Assembly (NCBI GenBank): GCA_003503535.1
Contig: DOCI01000007.1
Location: 9,051 to 14,830 of the forward strand
Origin: Planctomycetaceae bacterium
GTDB lineage: Bacteria > Planctomycetota > Planctomycetia > Planctomycetales > Planctomycetaceae
Reading direction: 5' to 3'
Length of the DNA stretch: 5,780 nt
A model generated the notes under the pieces. That model saw nothing but the letters and a program-made list of their open reading frames with translations, made no database searches and was not told the origin of the DNA. Shown here one piece after another: positions 1 through 5,780 of the stretch. Position 1 is the stretch's first letter; each line of letters begins with the position of its first letter. Position numbers and translations under genes: made by a program.

Positions 1-455
1 TCTCGACACTTCTTACGGGCGCACCGCAGTTAAAATTGCCGACCTCGCTGGAGAAGCAATTGCCACGCATGATCTACGGCACACTCTGCTTCGCCTTATG
101 GTTCAGCTTTGTAGGAACCGTTCTGGGTGGCCTGTGGGCAGACGATTCCTGGGGGCGTTTCTGGGGCTGGGATCCGAAAGAAAACGGAGCCTTGATTATT
201 GTTCTCTGGAATGCCTTGGTCCTGCACGCCCGCTGGGATCGCATCGTGGGAGATCGTGGACTGGCGTTACTGGCCATTGGTGGAAATATTACGACTGCCT
301 GGAGTTGGTTTGGAGTCAACGAACTTGGAGTTGGACTACACGCATACGGCTTCACCGAAGGTGTGTTGTTCAATCTGTCTTTGTTTGTCTTCAGTCAACT
401 GACGTTGATTGTGATTGGACTTTGGGGGTCATCTCCCAAACCAGAGAATTCATAA
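1..455 (+). CDS. ccsA: Cytochrome c assembly protein, CcsA/ResC family (C-terminal part, 5' end outside window)
   Basis: The reading frame is open from the left edge (first full codon at 3) to TAA at 453-455, giving 150 visible residues. An in-frame TTG at 36 exists but falls inside the protein, so I treat the gene as 5'-truncated by the window. The tryptophan-rich haem-handling WWD signature is clear at 150-182 (WGRFWGWDPKE), followed by a conserved His in LHAR (225-227) and a second in GLHAYGF (339-341). Hydrophobic membrane segments lie before the WWD motif, just after it, around 260-310 and at the C-terminus (about 365-425). CcsA/ResC proteins are polytopic inner-membrane proteins that, with ResB/Ccs1, move haem out and attach it to CXXCH motifs of apocytochromes c (System II). 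The KEN in place of the commoner KET after WDP is a variant I recall from planctomycete and Bacteroidetes homologues. Whether the missing N-terminus includes a fused ResB part cannot be seen. The family call is secure; the symbol is by family. Confidence 0.9.
   Translation, partial: STLLTGAPQLKLPTSLEKQLPRMIYGTLCFALWFSFVGTVLGGLWADDSWGRFWGWDPKENGALIIVLWNALVLHARWDRIVGDRGLALLAIGGNITTAWSWFGVNELGVGLHAYGFTEGVLFNLSLFVFSQLTLIVIGLWGSSPKPENS
421..440 (+). other. Near-perfect inverted repeat (8-bp stem, 4-nt loop) at the 3' end of the ccsA-like gene
   Basis: The segment TTTGGGGG - TCAT - CTCCCAAA can pair over eight positions (421-428 with 433-440), with one G-U pair in RNA. It sits inside the last codons of the gene, ending 12 nt before its stop codon. 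No T-tract follows (the next bases are CCAGAGAATTC), so it does not look like a standard intrinsic terminator. It could be a 3' mRNA structure or simply codon-driven coincidence (Trp-Gly-Ser-Ser-Pro-Lys). Confidence 0.35.
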
Positions 456-608
456 CAGCAGTATAAGATCGATGAGGATAAGTAAATGATGGGGTGAGTA
501 TCTGTTGAATTGAAGTTCCCTTATCTCTTAAAATTCCGATACTATTGAACTGGGTAAGCGAGAACAGATGAGAGCCAACTAGAGTCGAATAAAGTAGAAG
601 GCAATGGG
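456..608 (+). other. Intergenic spacer / leader before the first PSCyt gene
   Basis: This 153-nt stretch is the only non-coding DNA in the window and is AT-richer than its flanks. It should hold the promoter of the downstream gene if that gene is not read through from the ccsA-like gene. I looked for sigma-70 style boxes. TTGAAT at 505-510 with TTAAAA at 528-533 has 17-nt spacing, but the -10 match is poor. TTGAAC at 545-550 has no -10 partner. I therefore do not call a promoter. I see no T-rich terminator, riboswitch or repeat here. Confidence 0.5.
596..601 (+). promoter_or_regulatory. Ribosome binding site AGAAGG for the gene starting at 609
   Basis: AGAAGG lies 7 nt upstream of the ATG at 609, an appropriate Shine-Dalgarno distance. 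It decides the start in favour of 609 over the ATG at 604, which lies in another frame and reads into a stop after two codons. The resulting protein begins with a lysine followed by a hydrophobic stretch, as expected for an exported protein. Confidence 0.7.
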
Positions 609-3590
609 ATGAAAATATATCAGACTCTCTGCATCCTGACAGTCTACATCGTGACAACTCAGACAATCTGTTTTTCGCTCATCGCTGACGAAACGCATAT
701 CAATTTTAAAAAGCAGATTGCTCCTATCTTTGTCGAACATTGTCTCCGCTGTCATTCTCCCGGTATCGACAAGGGAGATCTTTCGCTGGATACGATTGAG
801 GATCTGAACGCTAATGATTACGTCATTGCCGGCGACCCCGATAGCAGCTATTTGATGGATTTGGTTACTTCGCACAATAACGAGCCACCCGCAATGCCCA
901 AAGAGGCAGAGCCTCTTTCTGAAGACGAACATCACTTGCTGCGGGAATGGATTCAACAGGGAGCGATCTGGCCGAATGACGTTGTGTTGAAAGAGAAGTC
1001 TAAAGCCGATTATTCCTGGTGGTCGTTACAGCCGCTTCGTCATTATAAAAATTCTCCAGAGTTACACATTGACAACTTCGTCAAAGCGAAGCTCAGTGAG
1101 AATGGTCTTTCGTTGAGTCCAAAGGCTGATCGTCGGACATTAATACGACGGCTCTCTTTTGATTTGCACGGCCTGCCTCCCACGCCCAAGGACGTGCAAG
1201 AGTTTGTGAACGATCCGGATCCGGATGCCTACACTAAGTTGGTCGATCGTATGTTGGACTCGCCGCACTATGGCGAGCGTTATGCGCAGCACTGGCTGGA
1301 CCTGGCACACTATGCCGATACACATGGCTTTGAGCGCGATAAACGCCGCGATAATGCGTGGCGGTATCGAGACTATGTGATCAACTCCCTCAACGAAGAC
1401 AAACCTTACGATCAGTTCCTTCAGGAGCAGATTGCCGGGGATGTCTTATGGCCCGAGGATGAGCAGGCTGTGATTGCCACTGGCTTTCTGGCGGCTGGCC
1501 CGTGGGATTTCGTCGGTCAGGTTGAAACAAAAAGCGAGGAACTGAGACGCTCGGCTCGGTCGCTCGATCTGGATGATATGGCGACGCAAGTCATGACCAG
1601 CACGATGGCCACAACGATCAACTGCTGCCGCTGTCACGATCACAAGCTCGATCCCATTACTCAGGAAGAGTATTACCAACTACGAGCCGTGTTCGCGGGG
1701 ATTAAACGTGAAGATCGTGTCGTCAGTGATGACGCAATGACTCGCTATGAAAATTCCAAAACGGAATTGACCAAAGCATTACAGGAAATTGACAATGAGA
1801 TCGGCAGACTGGAAGGTTCCGGTTTTAATCTCGCCGACATGGTCGGTGGAGGCAATGGTCTGGGAAGCGGCACATACCGAAAGGGAATCGATGCCCGCAG
1901 TGGTGAAATTCAAATCCGCAACTTAAGTGGACTTGAGAACGTTGTGACAAACAATTTCGTGACCACCAGTTCAGAATTTATTGATGGGGTTTTTGTTCCC
2001 GATGGCCAGGACGGTCTTGCTGAAATTACCGTCAGTTCAACGGAGCTGACGGTTTCAGGTTTGAATAAGACATCGGGTGCTGCATGGGATCTCATTCGTA
2101 ATGGACCAGTTGCCAGTCAGCATTCGCCAGAGTTGGACGGCATCGACTTCACCAAAGAGGGACACAGTTTGCTCGGTCTGCATGCGAACTCCGGGATTAC
2201 CTTTGATGTTGAAGCCATCCGCAAAGTTCATCGGAAAACAAATCTGCGATTCACGGCAAAGGTCGGGTATTTTGGTGCTGCGGGTGGCTTTCGAGCTGAT
2301 GCATGGATTTTTCTTGACGGAAATTTGGTCAAGAAGTTTTCGCAATTGGGACGCGATCAGGGTCTGCAGGAGATCGATCTCGAAATTCCACTCACTTCAA
2401 GATTCCTGACACTCATTTCCACAGATGGAGGCAATGGATACGGGCACGATCAAATCGGGTTTGGCGATCCCGTTTTGAAGCCACATGAATCCGCTGAGTT
2501 GAGTACGGAAGATCAGCAGCGATTAACAGACCTGCGACGCGAACGCATCTCGACTCAACAGCAGCTTTCCTCGCTCAAGCAGCCGCCGAATTTTTATGGT
2601 GTGGTTGCAAAGAAAGACTCAACTCCAGTGCACTTGCTGACTCGTGGTGATTCCGAGTCGCCCTCAGGTCCACCGCTTGCGCCGGGAGCACTGAAGTCGC
2701 TTTCGATGCTGGAGCCTGATTTAGGAACTCTTGATTCAGCGGAAGGCGAACGCCGTGTTGCTTTGGTGAATTGGATCACGCATTCAGAGAATCCCCTCAC
2801 GCCGCGGGTGATCGTGAACCGGTTGTGGCATTGGCACTTTGGACAGGGAATCGTCAATACTCCCAGCGATTTTGGTTTCGGAGGTGATCGACCATCGCAT
2901 CCTGAATTGCTCGACTGGCTCGCATTACGACTCCAGCAGGAAGGCTGGTCGCTCAAGGCAATGCATAGACTGATTCTCAACAGCGAAACATACAAACAAC
3001 AATCACGACATAATGAGGATGCAGCAGGCATGATGATCGATGCCGATAATCGATTCCTCTGGCGACAGAACCCACAGCGTCTCGAAGCCGAAGCGATTCG
3101 GGATGCTGTCTTGAATGTCAGCGGTTGTCTGAACTTGGAACGTGGCGGCCCCGGTTTTGAAGACTTCGCTTACCAGGAGGCTTACGCACCGATTTATCAA
3201 TACATCACCGCAGACGAACCGGCTCTCTTTCGACGTAGTATTTATCGTTATGTCGTCCGCACGACGCCGGACCGTTTTTTGACAACTTTGGATTGTCCCG
3301 ATCCCGCAAATCTGACGGCTAAGCGGATGACAACGACGACTCCGCTGCAATCGTTGGCACTCTACAACAACGATTTCATGCTCCGGCAGGCGCGTTATTT
3401 TGCCCAACGCGTTGAAACAGAAGCGGGCGAGACTGTTGCCGGGCAAGTGAACCGGGCGTTTGAATTGTCACTTTGCCGACTACCGCAGGGGCAGGAACAG
3501 CAATTCGCGATTTCATTCGTCAAACAATACGGATTATTCGCCCTTTGTCGATCACTCTTTAACACCAATGAGTTTTTGTATGTCGATTAA
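609..3590 (+). CDS. Exported PSCyt1-PSCyt2(DUF1549)-NPCBM-like-PSD1(DUF1553) protein, putative di-haem c-type cytochrome-like, 993 aa
   Basis: Complete gene with a good ribosome binding site. Residues 1-26 look like a Sec signal peptide (Lys2, hydrophobic 7-25, likely cleavage near Ala26). Residues 31-120 match the planctomycete cytochrome domain PSCyt1 (PF07635): haem motif CLRCH at 45-49 and a likely distal Met ligand in AMPK (Met96). Residues 154-365 are PSCyt2/DUF1549 (PF07583), with SPHYGER, WLDLAHYADTHGFERD, KPYDQF and a second CXXCH (CCRCHDHKLDPI, Cys339-His343). Two predicted helices (about 376-402 and 631-657) bracket a beta-rich module at 440-625 whose end (RFLTLISTDGGNGYGHD) resembles NPCBM/NEW2 carbohydrate-binding domains. 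Residues 710-993 are PSD1/DUF1553 (PF07587), with NRLWHWHFGQGIVNTPSDFG, HPELLDWLA and the usual C-terminal end LFNTNEFLYVD. Length is normal for the family. The biochemical role is unknown; an extracytoplasmic redox protein with a ligand-binding module is inference. It probably forms an operon with the overlapping next gene. Confidence 0.93.
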   Translation: MKIYQTLCILTVYIVTTQTICFSLIADETHINFKKQIAPIFVEHCLRCHSPGIDKGDLSLDTIEDLNANDYVIAGDPDSSYLMDLVTSHNNEPPAMPKEAEPLSEDEHHLLREWIQQGAIWPNDVVLKEKSKADYSWWSLQPLRHYKNSPELHIDNFVKAKLSENGLSLSPKADRRTLIRRLSFDLHGLPPTPKDVQEFVNDPDPDAYTKLVDRMLDSPHYGERYAQHWLDLAHYADTHGFERDKRRDNAWRYRDYVINSLNEDKPYDQFLQEQIAGDVLWPEDEQAVIATGFLAAGPWDFVGQVETKSEELRRSARSLDLDDMATQVMTSTMATTINCCRCHDHKLDPITQEEYYQLRAVFAGIKREDRVVSDDAMTRYENSKTELTKALQEIDNEIGRLEGSGFNLADMVGGGNGLGSGTYRKGIDARSGEIQIRNLSGLENVVTNNFVTTSSEFIDGVFVPDGQDGLAEITVSSTELTVSGLNKTSGAAWDLIRNGPVASQHSPELDGIDFTKEGHSLLGLHANSGITFDVEAIRKVHRKTNLRFTAKVGYFGAAGGFRADAWIFLDGNLVKKFSQLGRDQGLQEIDLEIPLTSRFLTLISTDGGNGYGHDQIGFGDPVLKPHESAELSTEDQQRLTDLRRERISTQQQLSSLKQPPNFYGVVAKKDSTPVHLLTRGDSESPSGPPLAPGALKSLSMLEPDLGTLDSAEGERRVALVNWITHSENPLTPRVIVNRLWHWHFGQGIVNTPSDFGFGGDRPSHPELLDWLALRLQQEGWSLKAMHRLILNSETYKQQSRHNEDAAGMMIDADNRFLWRQNPQRLEAEAIRDAVLNVSGCLNLERGGPGFEDFAYQEAYAPIYQYITADEPALFRRSIYRYVVRTTPDRFLTTLDCPDPANLTAKRMTTTTPLQSLALYNNDFMLRQARYFAQRVETEAGETVAGQVNRAFELSLCRLPQGQEQQFAISFVKQYGLFALCRSLFNTNEFLYVD
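1926..2483 (+). other. NPCBM-like beta-sandwich module inside the first PSCyt protein (residues about 440-625)
   Basis: This module sits between DUF1549 and DUF1553. Visible landmarks are GVFVPDGQDG (460-469), an AWDLIRNGP stretch (492-500), LLGLHANSGITFDVEAIRK (521-539), DAWIFLDG (564-571) and the closing RFLTLISTDGGNGYGHD (598-614). The same chain of landmarks recurs, as I remember it, in planctomycete FecR-type and PSD1-type proteins annotated with NPCBM/NEW2, a domain associated with carbohydrate binding. The ligand is unknown. The match is from memory and was not searched. Confidence 0.65.
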
Positions 3591-5780
3591 CAATCCCAGT
3601 CACACAATCTGCTCAAGCCAGCCTCATTTGCGATGCTGGTGGCAAACTGCGTTTGTTGTCACGAGCTTAATGTTCCTGTTGTTCGTTGAAGCATCAACCG
3701 CTTTTGCGGTTGACTTTGTCCGCGATATCGAGCCGATCCTGCAGTCACATTGTGTTGATTGTCATGGGCCGGACGATCAAAGCAGTCAGTTTCGAGTTGA
3801 CAAACTTGCGAACTTACTCCGTGGTGGGAACTCCGGGGAACCTGCAGTTGTACCGGGCGATCCCGCTGCCAGTTTTTTATTGAAACTGATCCGGCACGAA
3901 GAACCGGAACGGACGATGCCACCGGATGACAAACTGTCCGATCAGCAGATTGATCTGATTGCCCAGTGGATTCAAGACGGAGCAAAAACGCCCGATCATT
4001 ATGGGCCTCCAGAAGAAGTTCAGGAACTGACTCACTGGTCATTCCAACCCGTCAAACGCTCAGACAAATTCAACAGTATCGATGAATTCATTGAAGATAA
4101 ACTTAAAGAGAATGCTTTGGAGATGTCCTCTGAGGCAGAACGCCGGGTGCAGATTCGTCGGTTGTATCTGATTATGCTCGGCTTGCCACCAACACCGGAA
4201 CAGGTGGATGACTTTGTGAACAATACCGATGAGCGGGCCTGGTCGAATCTGGTTGAACAAATACTGGCCAGCCCACATTATGGCGAACGCTGGGCGAGCT
4301 ATTGGTTGGATCTGGTGCGGTTTGGTGAAACGCATGGCTTCGAAACGAATCGCGAGCGTCCCGGTGCGTGGCACTATCGGGACTGGGTGATCGCAGCATT
4401 GAATCAGGACAAACCGTACGATCAATTTGTGCGCGAGCAACTTGCTGGAGATTCGCTCGGCTCTCCTGTCGGAACTAGCTTTCTGGTTGCGGGGCCTTAC
4501 GATCAGGTTAAGGGATCGGATCCAAAGTTATCGCAAATTCAGCGGATGAATGAACTTGACGATATGATCAATACGACGGGCACAGCACTGCTGGGGCTGA
4601 CGACTGGATGTGCGCGATGTCATAATCATAAGTTCGATCCGATCAGCCAGAAAGATTATTACGCGATGCAGGCCATCTTCGCGGGTGTCAATCATGGAGA
4701 AGCCGCGTTGCCTCTAGCTGAAAACGTGCAGCAGGAAGTTGATTCGCTGCAACGGGAGAAAGCAGAGTTGGAATCCTCTCTGGCAAAATTCATTCCCAAG
4801 GATCAACTCCCTCCAGTTTCAGCCAGGCACAATGTGGAGATATTTTCTCCACGCGAAGACAAATTCGTTCGCTTTACGATTAATGGAACGAATGGGGGTC
4901 AGGCCTGCATTGATGAACTCGAAGTATTTTCCGATCAGCAAAACGTTGCTCTGGCGAGTCGTGGAGCAGAGGCGACTTCGTCCGGTGATTTCGTGCATCC
5001 ACTACATCGTCTTGAACACATTAATGATGGAAAATATGGCAACGCGAACAGTTGGATTTCTGCTCAAGTGCGTGGCGGATGGGTTCAGATTGAATTTCCT
5101 GAACCAGTTCTGATTGATCGGATCGAATGGGCGCGCGATCGAGAAGAAAAATATTCTGATCGATTAGCGATTGATTATCGAATCGAATCAGCCGTCGATT
5201 CAGAGTCCTGGCAACTCGTCGCTTCATCAGAAGATCGTTTATCACCCGGAAATTCGAGTGAAACGAAATATGATTTCTCGAATGTTTCTGAAACTGAAGC
5301 TCGCGAGGGGAAGCAATCTTTGCAGCGATTGGCGGAAATCAAGAAACGCCTGGTGAATTTAAAAACGGGAAACAAAGCCTGGATTGGTCGTTTTTCTCAA
5401 CCTGGGAAGACGCATCGGCTGTATCGTGGCGAGCCGGATGCAAAACGGGAAGTGGTTGGGCCGGATGCGATTGAAGTCTTTACCTCTTTGAACTTGGAGG
5501 TCGATGCCAAAGAGCAGGAGCGTCGGCTGGCGTTTGCGAACTGGGTGACTGACCCTGAGAATCCGCTCACTGCTCGAGTGATCGTCAATCGATTATGGCA
5601 GTTTCATTTTGGTACAGGAATTGTCGATACGCCAAGCGATTTTGGCTTGAACGGCACACCGCCAACTCATCCCGAATTGCTCGATTGGCTCGCAAGTGAG
5701 CTTGTCGAAAACGATTGGTCCTTGAAGCATATTCATCGATTGATTCTCAATTCGAAAACCTGGCGGCAAGACAACAAACC
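3580..5780 (+). CDS. Exported PSCyt1-PSCyt2(DUF1549)-discoidin-like-PSD1(DUF1553) protein (3' end outside window)
   Basis: The frame is open without a stop from ATG 3580 to the right edge (733 codons). By comparison with the upstream paralogue about 200 residues are missing, for an expected total near 930. The N-terminus has a hydrophobic core at about 23-36 and a good cleavage site AFA-VDF after residue 43. The region before it is unusually long, so starts at ATG 3568 (in frame, four residues longer), TTG 3628 or ATG 3670 are possible; none has a strong Shine-Dalgarno. PSCyt1 spans about 45-135, with CVDCH at 58-62 and a likely distal Met113 in TMPP. PSCyt2/DUF1549 spans about 166-367, with SPHYGER, WLDLVRFGETHGFE, KPYDQF and a second haem motif CARCHNHKFDPI (Cys344-His348). 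Helices at about 380-405 and 572-594 bracket a beta-rich, discoidin-like module (about 415-553). PSD1/DUF1553 begins near 645, with NRLWQFHFGTGIVDTPSDFG and HPELLDWLA, and runs off the edge. Function is unknown; it is probably co-transcribed and translationally coupled with the upstream paralogue. Confidence 0.92.
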   Translation, partial: MSINNPSHTICSSQPHLRCWWQTAFVVTSLMFLLFVEASTAFAVDFVRDIEPILQSHCVDCHGPDDQSSQFRVDKLANLLRGGNSGEPAVVPGDPAASFLLKLIRHEEPERTMPPDDKLSDQQIDLIAQWIQDGAKTPDHYGPPEEVQELTHWSFQPVKRSDKFNSIDEFIEDKLKENALEMSSEAERRVQIRRLYLIMLGLPPTPEQVDDFVNNTDERAWSNLVEQILASPHYGERWASYWLDLVRFGETHGFETNRERPGAWHYRDWVIAALNQDKPYDQFVREQLAGDSLGSPVGTSFLVAGPYDQVKGSDPKLSQIQRMNELDDMINTTGTALLGLTTGCARCHNHKFDPISQKDYYAMQAIFAGVNHGEAALPLAENVQQEVDSLQREKAELESSLAKFIPKDQLPPVSARHNVEIFSPREDKFVRFTINGTNGGQACIDELEVFSDQQNVALASRGAEATSSGDFVHPLHRLEHINDGKYGNANSWISAQVRGGWVQIEFPEPVLIDRIEWARDREEKYSDRLAIDYRIESAVDSESWQLVASSEDRLSPGNSSETKYDFSNVSETEAREGKQSLQRLAEIKKRLVNLKTGNKAWIGRFSQPGKTHRLYRGEPDAKREVVGPDAIEVFTSLNLEVDAKEQERRLAFANWVTDPENPLTARVIVNRLWQFHFGTGIVDTPSDFGLNGTPPTHPELLDWLASELVENDWSLKHIHRLILNSKTWRQDNK
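4822..5238 (+). other. Discoidin-like (F5/8 type C-like) module inside the second PSCyt protein (residues about 415-553)
   Basis: Between the two flanking helices is a beta-rich stretch with discoidin-fold features: FVRFTINGTNGGQACIDELE early on, a block at about 460-490 containing HINDGKYGNANSWIS, then GGWVQIEFPEPVLIDRIEWA and a late IDYRIES...SWQLVASS. The order (an Asn- and Asp-rich loop, a Trp-Ile-Ser strand, an 'I-E-F-P-x-P-V-x-I-D-R-I' strand, then a 'YRIE' strand) is that of F5/8 type C domains, which bind sugars or surfaces. The assignment is by eye; a divergent galactose-binding-like fold is the main alternative. The ligand is unknown. Confidence 0.6.

Noticed and set aside
98..466. 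Out-of-frame + strand open frames (98-466 over the ccsA-like gene; 2077-2409, 3686-3883 and 4739-5113 over the PSCyt genes)
   Set aside because: The overlapping frame in each case encodes conserved family motifs; these alternatives have none.
505..533. Sigma-70-like promoter TTGAAT - 17 nt - TTAAAA
   Set aside because: The -10 hexamer matches consensus at only three of six positions and planctomycete promoter consensus is uncertain; such matches are expected by chance in AT-richer DNA.
609..686. Lipoprotein signal (Cys21) in the first PSCyt protein
   Set aside because: The residues before Cys21 are Gln-Thr-Ile, which do not fit a lipobox (small residue at -1, Leu-like at -3); ordinary signal peptidase cleavage near Ala26 fits better.
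2594..3446. Long antisense open frames on the - strand (2594-3031 and 3003-3446), with similar ones at 579-956, 3659-4042 and 4060-4440
   Set aside because: They lie wholly or mostly opposite clearly recognisable domains of the + strand genes, have no ribosome binding site or family motifs that I can see, and their compositions look like reverse readings of the sense codons.
2794..5680. Direct DNA repeat between the DUF1553 regions (about 2794-2930 and 5560-5690)
   Set aside because: The similarity is strong at protein level but interrupted by many synonymous and non-synonymous changes; it reflects old paralogy rather than a recent duplication or recombination repeat.
3591..5780. Possible pseudogene or non-coding region, because no stop-terminated frame is seen here
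   Set aside because: Codon-by-codon translation from 3580 is uninterrupted to the window edge and keeps all PSCyt1, DUF1549 and DUF1553 motifs in one frame; the gene is only cut by the window.

Overview
The window reads as a stretch of a planctomycete (Planctomycetota) chromosome with about balanced base composition. The evidence is two consecutive genes with the architecture planctomycete cytochrome-like domain (PSCyt1) - DUF1549 (PSCyt2) - DUF1553 (PSD1). This combination is massively expanded in Planctomycetota and their close relatives. A Gimesia- or Rubinisphaera-like member is plausible from the roughly even GC content, but genus is an inference I cannot test here.

Layout, all on the + strand. 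(1) Positions 1-455: the C-terminal 150 codons of a CcsA/ResC-type cytochrome c assembly protein, cut by the left edge. (2) Positions 456-608: a 153-nt spacer with a good Shine-Dalgarno sequence at its end. (3) Positions 609-3590: a complete 993-residue exported PSCyt1-PSCyt2-PSD1 protein with two CXXCH motifs and an NPCBM-like beta-sandwich module in its middle. (4) Positions 3580-5780: a second PSCyt1-PSCyt2-PSD1 protein that overlaps the previous stop codon by 11 nt and is cut by the right edge after 733 codons. It also has two CXXCH motifs, but its central module looks discoidin-like (F5/8 type C) instead. Coding density is very high, with no RNA gene, mobile element, CRISPR array or long non-coding stretch.

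How the parts may work together: CcsA-family proteins belong to the System II machinery that presents haem to CXXCH motifs outside the cytoplasmic membrane. The two downstream proteins carry signal-peptide-like N-termini and CXXCH motifs, so they are plausible clients, although adjacency alone does not prove this. The two large genes very probably form one transcription unit. Their biochemical function is not known to me. The central modules are of sugar- or surface-binding type, which suggests extracytoplasmic proteins binding different ligands, with redox-active haem domains at the N-terminal side.

I do not see a clearly new system. The most useful observation is that the two tandem paralogues keep the same scaffold while carrying different beta-sandwich modules at the same position, each bracketed by two predicted helices.
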